A stretch of DNA of 64,000 nt from an uncultured Mogibacterium sp. (GTDB lineage: Bacteria > Bacillota > Clostridia > Peptostreptococcales > Anaerovoracaceae): contig NZ_CALISE010000003.1 of NCBI RefSeq assembly GCF_938041965.1, positions 1 through 64,000 of the forward strand, in the 5' to 3' direction. The translations under genes were made by a program, and so were the position numbers. Positions 8,176-16,653 of this stretch are shown piece by piece. Each line of letters starts with the position of its first letter. The stretch's first letter is position 1. The notes below the pieces were generated by a model. That model saw nothing but the letters and a program-made list of their open reading frames with translations. It was not told the DNA's origin and searched no databases.

Positions 8176-8946
8176 ATGAGAGAATATAAATTCGATGCAG
8201 AAAAGACAAAGGATGAAGTGGTTACGTGGATTCGCCAGTTCTTCGAGGAGAATGGGCCTGGCTGTAATGCAGTGCTAGGCATATCAGGTGGAAAAGACAG
8301 CTCGATTGCGGCTGCTCTATGCGTAGAGGCGCTAGGTAGGGAGCGTGTAATAGGCGTGCTTATGCCAAATGGCGAGCAAGCTGATATCGAAATGGCAAGA
8401 TTACTAGTTAATCATCTAGGCATACGAAGCATTGAGGTAAATGTCAAGTCTGCTGTGGATGGTGTGCTAAATGGAATTGAAGCAGGTGAGAAGAACGGTT
8501 TATCAATGGAGATTTCAAAACAGACAAGAGAAAACCTCACGCCTAGGATTAGAATGTCGACTTTGTATGCGATTAGCCAAAGCCTAAATGGCAGGGTTGT
8601 TAATACATGCAATTTATCGGAAGATTGGGTTGGTTATTCAACTAGATATGGTGACTCTGTCGGTGACTTTAGTCCGATATCTAATTTGACTGTAACAGAA
8701 GTTAAGAAAATTGGTCGTCTGTTAAACTTGCCAGATGTGCTTATTGACAAGGTGCCTATCGATGGACTGTGTGGAAAAACCGATGAGAATAATCTCGGGT
8801 TCACTTATGAAATGCTGGATGTATATATTAGGACAGGTGAGATTACCGACTTGGAAAAGAAAGAAATTATAGATAGAAAGCATGTGCAAAATTTATTTAA
8901 ATTGAAACTCATGCCGATGTTTGATCCTAAAATTGATACTATCTAA
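8176..8946 (+). CDS. nadE: ammonia-dependent NAD synthetase
   Basis: NadE adenylates nicotinate adenine dinucleotide and amidates it with ammonia to form NAD. The ATP-pyrophosphatase P-loop SGGKDSS is at residues 37-43, and NLSEDWVGYSTRYGDSVGDFSPI is the characteristic NaAD-binding segment. At 256 residues it is the short form lacking a glutaminase domain. I chose 8176 rather than 8170 because the AAAGGA site is then 7 nt away. It serves the deamidated branch fed by the nicotinamidase at the head of the operon. Confidence 0.92.
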   Translation: MREYKFDAEKTKDEVVTWIRQFFEENGPGCNAVLGISGGKDSSIAAALCVEALGRERVIGVLMPNGEQADIEMARLLVNHLGIRSIEVNVKSAVDGVLNGIEAGEKNGLSMEISKQTRENLTPRIRMSTLYAISQSLNGRVVNTCNLSEDWVGYSTRYGDSVGDFSPISNLTVTEVKKIGRLLNLPDVLIDKVPIDGLCGKTDENNLGFTYEMLDVYIRTGEITDLEKKEIIDRKHVQNLFKLKLMPMFDPKIDTI

Positions 8947-9023
8947 ATTTAAGGCTACTTGATTGAGATTTTAAATCTATTGTTATAAGGAGAAGTATAA
9001 TTAGTTAACGGGAGAAGACCGAT

Positions 9024-9950
9024 ATGACATACGATGTAAATAGTGCTGATGAAAGGAAATACCTCGAGGATTACAATATTGAACAATTCGAACGCCCGTC
9101 GGTCGCTGCCGACATAGTTGCATTTGCTGTAATGCAGGATGGGGAGCAGAGCAATATTAGGAAACTGGCAAATAGAGAGCTTAAGCTTTTGCTCATCAAG
9201 AGATCTCAATTTCCGTACAAAGGTGCCTGGGCGCTTCCCGGAGGTTTTTTACGACCTGGTGAGACTGCTTATGAAACTGCAAAGCGGGAACTTCTTGAGG
9301 AAACAGGCGTTGAGAATCCATTTTTACACCTAGCAGGGGTGTACTCAGAAGCCGGAAGAGACCCAAGAGGCTGGATTATATCAAATAGTTTCATATCTCT
9401 AATTAATGCGGAAAACTGCACACTAAGGGCGGATACGGATGCGTGGGATGCGGCCTGGTTTTGCGTAAAGCTTCAGAGTGATAATACTTCATCCGATGAT
9501 TCTACAAGCACAACTAAAATGATAAAACACACTCTCACCTTATCCTTTGATAGCGCTTCTTCCGATAGCAATATAAAAGGTGATGAGAATATTGAGATTA
9601 AAGCAATTGTGTCAGAGAAATCATCAAGAAAAGGCTACAGCCACGTATCGAGTTATCAGATAGTAGACAGCGGTGAGCTGGGATTCGATCATGCTAAAAT
9701 CATAGTCCAGTCACTTCTCGAGCTCAGAGATATGATGGAGTACGACCTTAGAATTGCGTTTGATTTATTGCCAGAATCATTTACCTTGGCTCAGCTACAG
9801 AGCACTATTGAAAAAGTGACGGATAAGAAGTTCCTGTCTGCAAACTTCAGAAGGAAGGTTGCAGAATACGTTGAAGAAACTGGAGAGATAATTGAGGGAT
9901 ATGGACATAGACCAGCGATGCTGTTCCGCGTAAAGAGTGCAAATCATTAA
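9024..9950 (+). CDS. nrtR: NrtR-like Nudix/winged-helix regulator of NAD metabolism
   Basis: An N-terminal Nudix domain is followed by a winged-helix DNA-binding domain (about 215-305: LPESFTLAQLQSTIEKV ... RRKVAEYVEETGEI), the architecture of NrtR repressors, which respond to ADP-ribose or related NAD metabolites. The Nudix box GFLRPGETAYETAKRELLEETGV-like segment (74-96) fits Gx5Ex7REUxEExGU exactly, so hydrolase activity may be retained. Between the domains sits an unusual Ser/Asp-rich insert of about 45 residues (SSDDSTSTT..., SSDSNIKGDE). It is last in the operon and likely controls the paired dyads at 5195-5247. Confidence 0.88.
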   Translation: MTYDVNSADERKYLEDYNIEQFERPSVAADIVAFAVMQDGEQSNIRKLANRELKLLLIKRSQFPYKGAWALPGGFLRPGETAYETAKRELLEETGVENPFLHLAGVYSEAGRDPRGWIISNSFISLINAENCTLRADTDAWDAAWFCVKLQSDNTSSDDSTSTTKMIKHTLTLSFDSASSDSNIKGDENIEIKAIVSEKSSRKGYSHVSSYQIVDSGELGFDHAKIIVQSLLELRDMMEYDLRIAFDLLPESFTLAQLQSTIEKVTDKKFLSANFRRKVAEYVEETGEIIEGYGHRPAMLFRVKSANH

Positions 9951-10005
9951 AAATAAGCTGCTGGACAAATTATATAATTATGTGAATTAACCTAAGGAGA
10001 TATAC

Positions 10006-11499
10006 ATGATAGCAAAGGCTGGAGATATTTACTGTGTTTACAATGAACTTTTTAAGAAATACACTGCTTGCCAAGTAACAAAGGTAGATGACAGCGGTAA
10101 AAATCCGCAGGCTATTATATTGTCACTTGACTGGTTCGGTGATAAACTACCTGAACTGGATGATCTTGCTGCGGTGACACCACTTTATATCGATTATATG
10201 TACTGGAATAGAGCTTTGCATATGAAAAAGGTTGATATAAGTGTTCCGCCCAATTATGTTTACATTGGTAATCTCGCGCCGATTAATAATGATGATACAG
10301 ATATTTATGGTAGCTGGAGTAATGGGCATGAAGTATATAATCAGTTTATATGGGAAAAAATTCCTAAAGATAAACGAGATACTTTTAAGAAAGCAAATGC
10401 AAGTGATGGGTTTGTAGAATTTGAGGGCAAAAGACGAAGAATAAGAACTCATAACGAAAATGATAATTGGCATGATTTTGATGATGCATTTAAGCTTAGG
10501 GTATTTCCTTGCCTTTCATCTCTGACGGTTACACGATGGCATAAGAACTTATTTGAATATCTAAATTCGAATCCCTTTATTAGAGAATTTATAATTGAAA
10601 ATCATGGCAAATCGAAGCTCGACTTCTCAAAAACTTCTATACATAGGCTCACGGTTGATATGACAGGACTTGATGAGCTAATACTAAATGATGATTTGAA
10701 CATGCTATCTTTAACTGGACAAGTAAAGGAGCTTTGCAAAATAAGGGCTCGCGATGCTGGTAAATATTTGATTTTAAACTGTGAAGGTATGGTTCCTAAA
10801 CTGGAAGGTTTAGAGGAGCTAAATGCACTCCATGTGACAGCAGTAACAGAACTTGATGTTGATGACATTGAAGGAGAATATCCGAAGCTTAAGGAGCTAA
10901 GGCTGTGGGGTAAACCTGGCAAGATAATAAATTTTGAAAAACTGGCGAAATTTAGTGAATTAGAGGTGCTAACAACTATGGACGTCTTCGGATTTACAGC
11001 CAGTGAGGTGCCAAGACCTGAAGATTTAAAAAAACTATACAGATTATGGATGGATAGTCTTCCAGAAGAAGCCGCGAAGGAAGTTAAAAAGCTTTACAAA
11101 AAACGTAAGGGTGAAGGACTTGACCTACGGATAACAAAGCCAAGAAAAGAAGAATGGCTCGCACAGAACCTTGACAATCCTTTTCGCTTATGGGATGGGG
11201 ACGAAAATATACCACAAGGTGTTGCAAAGAAAGCGGTCACGATATATAGAAAGACTAGGTCAGCCATGGTTAAACTAATCGCAGATCCAGATACTGACTT
11301 AATAAAGGAAACAGAGACTTTAGTGAGAGAGTATACCGTGGGCTTTAACAAGATGGATAAAAGAAAAAATTTTATCTATACCACTGAAAGGGATGAAATA
11401 TTCCAGGCACTAGATGAAATTTTAAATCTGATACCTGATGAATTATCTATTAACAAGGATGAACTTATAAATGTATTCGATGAAGTGAAGGAGTTCTAA
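10006..11499 (+). CDS. leucine-rich-repeat-like protein of unknown function
   Basis: This 497-residue soluble protein starts behind CTAAGGAG. The first ~100 residues form a small beta-rich domain (AGDIYCVYN...YTACQVTKVDD...ILSLDWFGD). Residues about 170-345 contain irregular leucine-rich repeats (LTVDMTGLDELILNDDL, LEGLEELNALHV, YPKLKELRLWGK), and the C-terminus is helical and charged. Similar proteins in Firmicutes are sometimes loosely annotated as gliding-motility or LRR proteins; no function is established. A decayed copy of its N-terminal domain follows immediately (11499-11612), which suggests a locus that duplicates this module. Confidence 0.65.
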   Translation: MIAKAGDIYCVYNELFKKYTACQVTKVDDSGKNPQAIILSLDWFGDKLPELDDLAAVTPLYIDYMYWNRALHMKKVDISVPPNYVYIGNLAPINNDDTDIYGSWSNGHEVYNQFIWEKIPKDKRDTFKKANASDGFVEFEGKRRRIRTHNENDNWHDFDDAFKLRVFPCLSSLTVTRWHKNLFEYLNSNPFIREFIIENHGKSKLDFSKTSIHRLTVDMTGLDELILNDDLNMLSLTGQVKELCKIRARDAGKYLILNCEGMVPKLEGLEELNALHVTAVTELDVDDIEGEYPKLKELRLWGKPGKIINFEKLAKFSELEVLTTMDVFGFTASEVPRPEDLKKLYRLWMDSLPEEAAKEVKKLYKKRKGEGLDLRITKPRKEEWLAQNLDNPFRLWDGDENIPQGVAKKAVTIYRKTRSAMVKLIADPDTDLIKETETLVREYTVGFNKMDKRKNFIYTTERDEIFQALDEILNLIPDELSINKDELINVFDEVKEF

Positions 11500-11612
11500 T
11501 GAAAAGTAGGTGACATTTGTTACGTCTATACGTCTATAATAAATATCTAAAGATTTATACATTTTGTTAGGTGATGAAGATGGTATAGGAACACAAGTTC
11601 TTCTTTTAGCCT
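11499..11612 (+). pseudogene. remnant of a second copy of the upstream N-terminal domain
   Basis: Directly overlapping the stop of the LRR-like gene, translated fragments read KVGDICYVYTS, then in another frame SKDLYILLGDEDGIGTQVLLLA, with several stops. They line up with AGDIYCVYN, YTACQVTKVDDSGKNPQAIILSLDW of the gene just upstream. This looks like a truncated, frameshifted paralogue; the remaining bases to 11676 hold nothing recognisable. Confidence 0.5.
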
Positions 11613-11688
11613 AGATTGTGTAGGTTAATATTAAGATAATAAGCAAAGAAAGTTATATGAAATATAAAAATAAATGGAGGTGACATAA

Positions 11689-12150
11689 TTGAAACCACTA
11701 ATTGTATATTATTCGTACTCTGGAATAACAAAAAGACTTGCAGAAGATATTGCATTAATTACGGATGGCGATTTGAGAGAACTAAAACCACAAAAACCCT
11801 ACTCATTTTCATATAATACAGCTGTGAAAGAAGCAAGAAAAGAAATTGAAAAGGGATACTGTCCACCTCTTATTGAAGGGACAGAGCCTATTGATAATTC
11901 AGGAGTAATTTTTATATGCTCCCCCAATTGGCTTAAAACTTTTGCTCCACCTGTTCTTTCCTTCTTAAGGAAAGTTGATTTAAGCGGAAAGACAATTATT
12001 CCGTTTTGTACACATGGTGGAGGTGGTTTTGGGAGAATGATTGAAGATTATAAAAAAGAATGTAACAACTCAATAATAAAAGATGGATTAGCTTTAAAGG
12101 GAGGGTACAGTTTTGATGAACTTCAAAACTGGTTAAAAAGAAACCTATAG
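11689..12150 (+). CDS. flavodoxin-like protein (TTG start)
   Basis: The 153-residue protein has the flavodoxin fold pattern: a first strand and phosphate loop (VYYSYSGITKRLAED), then GVIFICSPNWLKTFAPPVLSFL and FCTHGGGGFGRMIED, which surround the FMN ring in this family. It probably carries electrons or acts as an FMN-dependent oxidoreductase. The TTG start is supported by GGAGGTG 5 nt upstream; no ATG fits. It is monocistronic, with a terminator hairpin close behind. Confidence 0.8.
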   Translation: MKPLIVYYSYSGITKRLAEDIALITDGDLRELKPQKPYSFSYNTAVKEARKEIEKGYCPPLIEGTEPIDNSGVIFICSPNWLKTFAPPVLSFLRKVDLSGKTIIPFCTHGGGGFGRMIEDYKKECNNSIIKDGLALKGGYSFDELQNWLKRNL

Positions 12151-12156
12151 CATTGT

Positions 12157-12193
12157 AGACTGAAAGTCGGGTATATCATGTCAGTCTTTTTTT
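12157..12193 (+). terminator. intrinsic terminator after the flavodoxin gene
   Basis: Arms AGACTGA and TCAGTCT, separated by a 17-nt loop, are followed directly by seven Ts. The stem is short, so strength is moderate. Confidence 0.6.
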
Positions 12194-12359
12194 GATAGAA
12201 TTAACTTATGTCTATAGATAAACTTGTGTTTTTATAGTAGAAACCTATAGGATTTACACACATAATGTAGGAAATAGAGCTTATAAATTATATCCATAAT
12301 ATTCTTGTTATATGGTAGACTGTGTAAGACACAAATTTTAAATATCACGAGGAATTGAT

Positions 12360-12992
12360 ATGAAATATACGATTGAGACAATGGATAATGAACTATGTAA
12401 CTTGGAAAGCAATGATGAGAAAGAACGTAAAAAAGCCTCAAGTTATTTTATGAGAGCTGCATGCAAAGAGCTTGGTACTAAAGATACAAAACAGATAAAG
12501 GTTTGGTTTATTATCAATACAGATAGGTATATCTCAGCAATTAAAAAAGAGACCGATATTGATACTATATGGAACAATGTATATACGCTCCAAAGCTTTT
12601 GTGCACGATATATTCATTTAAGTCATTTATATAAGGCTGACTCAGATATAATTACAGAAGACAAAATTAATCATTTCGAAGAAGAAAGTAAAAAATACGT
12701 TAGATATTTGCTTGAGACACAAAAACATCCCAAGGTACTGCAGGCTGTAGCATCGTTCTTTTGGATATATGAAGAAGCATTTGTATGGGATGTTTTCATA
12801 AAAGTATTAGAGAAGAAAAGAGATAAACTTACGTTGTCCCACATTAAGATTGCTATCAGGCAGTGCTATAGTTCTTCGCAAAACAATCAAGTAAAAAAAT
12901 ATATGTCTGAACAGCAGCGAGAAGAACTCATAGCTATTTTGAAAGAAAAAAATATTTTACAAAAGGAAATAAGTTTGTTAGAAAATATGTAA
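12360..12992 (+). CDS. helical protein of unknown function
   Basis: A 210-residue all-helical soluble protein with paired helices (KVLQAVASFFWIYEEAFVWDVFIKVLEKK, HIKIAIRQCYSS) suggestive of HEAT- or DNA-alkylation-repeat-like packing. CGAGGA precedes the ATG. I do not recognise the family. It has no obvious partner: the next gene is convergent, separated by a terminator hairpin. Confidence 0.55.
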   Translation: MKYTIETMDNELCNLESNDEKERKKASSYFMRAACKELGTKDTKQIKVWFIINTDRYISAIKKETDIDTIWNNVYTLQSFCARYIHLSHLYKADSDIITEDKINHFEEESKKYVRYLLETQKHPKVLQAVASFFWIYEEAFVWDVFIKVLEKKRDKLTLSHIKIAIRQCYSSSQNNQVKKYMSEQQREELIAILKEKNILQKEISLLENM

Positions 12993-12994
12993 AA

Positions 12995-13019
12995 GGGAGT
13001 AAGCGCAGTGCTTACTCCC
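12995..13019. terminator. shared convergent terminator
   Basis: GGGAGTAAGC and GCTTACTCCC form a perfect 10-bp stem with a 5-nt loop. A-rich sequence lies on the left and TTTTAT on the right. It terminates both convergent genes and overlaps the last codons of the minus-strand gene. Confidence 0.8.
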
Positions 13020-14034
13020 ATTTTATGTGGTGCGCTCCTATACTATATCTGTAAGGTGATTTATCAGCGTTAAAATCAGCAGTAACCCAGTACGCTTTCC
13101 ATATTAGGTATTCATCGGTGCCGACCTTCAAGCTAAAAGAGTGGTCATATGTATCTTCTTTGTAATCAAGTGGGTTCAACGAGAAGATATTAATCATTTT
13201 CTTACTATTAAAGTCATTGTATCTAAGATTTTCTAGTCTTGTATTGTTTATTTTCACTTTTGATATCTGCTTGTTCGTAGCTTCTACTCTGTAAAATGTA
13301 ACTATGCAGTTCCTGAGCTTGTCTTTATCACCGCTTTCCGGAGTGAGAAACATGTTCCCGTAAGACTTACCATCTTTAGTAATCTCGACGAGCTTGCCAT
13401 AATAAAAGTGATCGTTACGTTGATTTACAACTATATCATTTGGGGAAGCATCTTTGAAAGTGAATCCCGAGGAGATTAGGTCGGCTGCTGTCGTCTCGCC
13501 GATAAGCACATTGGTATTATCAAGCTGTACGTTAAGCGGCTTTACAGGGACGCCTGCCATGGACGTGCAGAGCATTAAGATAAAGGATGTAAAAAATATC
13601 GAAGCAATTACAGCATTCGTCGAAGCATATGAGTAAATAGGATTATCTAATTTAGCTCTCGTTATAGAGATTAATTTAATGATTTTTTGAATAAAAGTAG
13701 TTACGAGTACAAGGGCAAACTGTGCCTTTATGCATTTGTATGTGGCGAATGTTAGGCTGTGAGTATTGTGATAAGCTACGGCTATAAAAAGAAGATTTAT
13801 AAAAATGAGCCTAACAATAAATAGTGTTGCTTCTTTGAATGCTGTGGAGTCAGTAACTTTATCAAAAGTAATGTAGCTTCTAGATTTGAAAGATTGACCG
13901 ATCTTATAAATCCAAGCAGGAACTTCTGTATTAGATTTAACAGCAAGGGCGAATCTAATGTATATATAAATAGTAGCAATAAAAGACAGAATCAGAATGA
14001 TAAAAAAGCCAAGAAATACAATTAAAAAGCCCAT
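13012..14034 (-). CDS. membrane protein of unknown function
   Basis: The 340-residue protein has about four N-terminal membrane helices (FLIVFLGFFIILILSFIATIYIYI; LFIVRLIFINLLFIAVAY; FALVLVTTFIQKII; VIASIFFTSFILMLCTS) followed by a beta-rich, probably extracytoplasmic domain of about 170 residues with no cysteine motif. GAGGGGA precedes the ATG. No family is recognised. The extracellular part could be a sensor or binding domain. Confidence 0.6.
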   Translation of the reverse strand: MGFLIVFLGFFIILILSFIATIYIYIRFALAVKSNTEVPAWIYKIGQSFKSRSYITFDKVTDSTAFKEATLFIVRLIFINLLFIAVAYHNTHSLTFATYKCIKAQFALVLVTTFIQKIIKLISITRAKLDNPIYSYASTNAVIASIFFTSFILMLCTSMAGVPVKPLNVQLDNTNVLIGETTAADLISSGFTFKDASPNDIVVNQRNDHFYYGKLVEITKDGKSYGNMFLTPESGDKDKLRNCIVTFYRVEATNKQISKVKINNTRLENLRYNDFNSKKMINIFSLNPLDYKEDTYDHSFSLKVGTDEYLIWKAYWVTADFNADKSPYRYSIGAHHIKWE

Positions 14035-14205
14035 ATGAATTCTTTTTCCCCTCTAAAATACAATAAAAAGCATATATTGATATTATAACAATTCATATCT
14101 TGATATAGGTAATAGTTTTTTAAAAAGAATAAACGCACATCATAAAGAGCGGATTGTGAGGGAGTATAATATTACGTATCATCAGAGAGATATAGGAGAT
14201 ACAAT

Positions 14206-14455
14206 ATGAATCTACTAATTCATGATTTAAATAAAATCTAAGTTGAAAAATTTAAATGAAACACATCATAAACAGCGCTACCGTAATATGTTCAATCTTA
14301 TTGTATATTTTTATGGAAGTGATATCTAAAATGAAGAAAAAGAAATCGCGACAAAGCTAGTAGAGGCTAATGCAATTAACTTTGAGGCACTTAAAACAAA
14401 AATTAGTTTCTACGAGAATGAAGATGAGGTTTTGAGAAAGGTGGGTGTCATATGA
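14206..14455 (+). pseudogene. remnant of a flavodoxin/FMN-reductase-like gene
   Basis: An ATG behind TAGGAG opens MNLLIHDLNKI and stops. After a scrambled middle, the frame ending in TGA at 14453-14455 reads KEIATKLVEANAINFEAL...VLRKVGVI, which looks like the C-terminus of a flavodoxin-fold NAD(P)H oxidoreductase. The core is lost. The stop overlaps the ATG of the next, intact flavodoxin-fold gene, so the two were once translationally coupled. Confidence 0.55.
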
Positions 14456-15078
14456 AACTCTCAATTGTTAACGGTAGTCCAAGACATGGTAAGAGTAACT
14501 CGGGACTTCTTATAGAGTTGTTATTACCATTCATACAGGAGAAAAATGAAGTGAACATTACTCATGTGGAGAATTATAAATCCGTAGATAAATATATTGG
14601 CGAAATCGTTAAAACAGATATTCTCGTTTTTGCATTTCCTCTATATGTTGATAGTATTCCATCTCACATCCTTTATCTCATGGAAAAAATAAGTGAAAAT
14701 CATAGAAATAATAATTTCATTATATACGTAATTATGAATAATGGCTTTTATGAAGGCAAACAGAATCATATTGCCATTCAGCAGATGAAACTTTGGTGTG
14801 ATGGTAATGGTTTTGTATGGGGGCAAGGAATAGGCTGCGGAGCTGGTGAAATGCTGCCTTTTTTAAAAAAAGTACCACTTGGGCATGGACCCACTAAAAA
14901 TTTAGGGGATGCTTTAGAAGATTTTGCCATAAATATTAATAGACGGGGCACTGGTGAAGAACTTTATATTAATCCTAATTGGCCAAGGTTTATGTGGAAG
15001 TATCAAGCTAATAGAATGTACTGGATTCCAAAGGCTAAGAAGAATGGTTTAAAAAAGAGGGATATTTTTAAGAAATAA
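14452..15078 (+). CDS. NAD(P)H-dependent FMN-reductase-like flavoprotein
   Basis: The N-terminus KLSIVNGSPRHGKSNSGLLIELL is the nucleotide/FMN phosphate loop of flavodoxin-like NAD(P)H reductases. ILVFAFPLYVDSIPSHILYLMEKI is the matching second flavin loop. The protein (208 residues) ends in a basic tail with NWPRFMWKYQANRMYW, probably a membrane-surface or partner-binding segment. AGGTGGG precedes the ATG. Its start overlaps the stop of a decayed related gene, so it may have lost its partner. Substrate is unknown. Confidence 0.75.
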   Translation: MKLSIVNGSPRHGKSNSGLLIELLLPFIQEKNEVNITHVENYKSVDKYIGEIVKTDILVFAFPLYVDSIPSHILYLMEKISENHRNNNFIIYVIMNNGFYEGKQNHIAIQQMKLWCDGNGFVWGQGIGCGAGEMLPFLKKVPLGHGPTKNLGDALEDFAININRRGTGEELYINPNWPRFMWKYQANRMYWIPKAKKNGLKKRDIFKK

Positions 15079-15195
15079 ATTATATATTTCGATAACTAAA
15101 AACTTCTACAATTCAACATATTATGATTTGCGCAATATGATATGGTTTAAATAAATAGCACGCAATTTAAAATTACAATAAGGAGCATAATAAAA

Positions 15196-16560
15196 ATGAA
15201 TAGAAAAGTAGATAACATAATAATTGGGTTCGGGAAAGCTGGAAAGACACTGGCTAATTATCTTGGAAATAAAGGCGAGAAGACTGTTCTCGTTGAGAAA
15301 TCGTCAAATATGTATGGTGGAACCTGCATAAACGTGGGGTGCATCCCATCTAAGTTCCTCGCAACTTGTGCAGATAGGAAGGCTTATAGCAATGCAGATA
15401 ATAAAGCTTACTATAAAGATTCTGTAGTAGGTAAGAAAAACCTTATAGCGAAGCTGAATAAAGCAAATTACGACAAGGTTGAAAGCAATGAAAACGTAGA
15501 AGTTCTTGATGGAACAGCCTCGTTTAAAGACGACCACACTATCATAGTTGATAACGGCTCGGATTCATATGAGATATTTGCTGAAAAGATTTTTATCAAT
15601 ACTGGAACTAGGCCGTTTATTCCTGACGTAAAAGGACTGGAAGTAGGTAACCGCATTCATACTAGCGAAACGCTGATGAACCTCGAGGAATTCCCTGAAA
15701 CGCTAGCTATTTTAGGTAGCGGATTTATAGGGCTAGAGTTTGCAGCAACATATGCAAAGTTTGGAACTAAAGTAACGATTATTGATAAGGGGGACAGACT
15801 ACTTCCAAGAGAAGATGATGATGTAGCAGAAGTAGTATATGAATCATATAAGTCATTAGGTGTTGATATTCTATTCAATTCAGAAATTGATCATGTTGAG
15901 CAGAGCGATGAGAAAGTATTTATTTCATATACTGAAAATGGTGACATCAAAGAACTCAAGGTAGATGCACTACTAGTAGCTACTGGCAGAAGAGCTAATG
16001 CCTTGGAGCTGCATCTTGAGAATGCTGGAGTTGAAGTCTCTGAACGAGGATTTATAAATGTAAATGATCACCTCCAGACTAACAAGCCACATATCTTTGC
16101 AATGGGTGATATAAACGGCGGACCTCAGTTCACTTACGTTTCCCTCGATGATTATCGTATTGTGAAAAGCTATTTGGATGGGGATGGGAGCTACTCGCGA
16201 AAAGATCGACAGGGAATAGCTTTCTCAGCATTTCTACATCCTACATTCTCCAAAGTTGGTCTCGGTGAAAAAGATGCAAGGGAAAAAGGATATAACGTGA
16301 AAGTTTCGACCTTACCTGTAACAGCTATTCCAAAGGCGAAAATCCTTGGAAATCAGACGGGAGTGTACAAGGCGGTCATTGATGCGGATACGAATCAAAT
16401 CCTTGGAGCGGTTCTCTTTGGTGAGGAGTCTCACGAAGTTATCAATATAGTAGTTGCATCGATGATTGCAAAGCAGCCATACACAGTGCTCGCTAATCAG
16501 ATATTTACACATCCGACAATGGCGGAAGCACTTAATGATTTGTTCGGATCGATCAAGTAA
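15196..16560 (+). CDS. rclA: RclA/Har-like FAD-dependent disulfide reductase (hypothiocyanous acid reductase)
   Basis: This 454-residue pyridine nucleotide-disulfide oxidoreductase has an FAD motif (IIGFGKAGKTLA), a redox pair Cys44-x4-Cys49 in GGTCINVGCIPSK, an NAD(P)H motif (LGSGFIGLEFAATYAKFG) and a C-terminal dimer interface (IFTHPTMAEALNDLF). The IIGFGKAGKTLA start and FTYVSLDDYRIV segment are those of E. coli RclA and streptococcal Har. These reduce hypothiocyanous acid made by host peroxidases and resist HOCl-type stress. Mercuric reductase is less likely because the C-terminal cysteine pair is absent. A TAAGGAG site precedes the ATG; it is monocistronic. Confidence 0.85.
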   Translation: MNRKVDNIIIGFGKAGKTLANYLGNKGEKTVLVEKSSNMYGGTCINVGCIPSKFLATCADRKAYSNADNKAYYKDSVVGKKNLIAKLNKANYDKVESNENVEVLDGTASFKDDHTIIVDNGSDSYEIFAEKIFINTGTRPFIPDVKGLEVGNRIHTSETLMNLEEFPETLAILGSGFIGLEFAATYAKFGTKVTIIDKGDRLLPREDDDVAEVVYESYKSLGVDILFNSEIDHVEQSDEKVFISYTENGDIKELKVDALLVATGRRANALELHLENAGVEVSERGFINVNDHLQTNKPHIFAMGDINGGPQFTYVSLDDYRIVKSYLDGDGSYSRKDRQGIAFSAFLHPTFSKVGLGEKDAREKGYNVKVSTLPVTAIPKAKILGNQTGVYKAVIDADTNQILGAVLFGEESHEVINIVVASMIAKQPYTVLANQIFTHPTMAEALNDLFGSIK

Positions 16561-16571
16561 TTAATGTCATT

Positions 16572-16629
16572 TAATTAACTACTCTGTGAGTATCTTGCAA
16601 TTCACGAATAAACACTATATAGTTAATTA
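16572..16629 (+). repeat. inverted repeat in the metY leader
   Basis: TAATTAACTA (16572-16581) and its exact complement TAGTTAATTA (16620-16629) bracket 38 nt ahead of metY. It could be an operator pair or the base of an RNA stem. It does not resemble a SAM riboswitch. Confidence 0.4.
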
Positions 16630-16653
16630 GATACAAAAAGGAGGGACTTTTAT

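Noticed and set aside
15196..16560. Mercuric reductase
   Set aside because: There is no C-terminal cysteine pair or N-terminal metal-binding domain, and the motifs match RclA/Har better.
16561..16653. SAM riboswitch ahead of metY
   Set aside because: The leader is too short and lacks the SAM-riboswitch core; only an inverted repeat is present.
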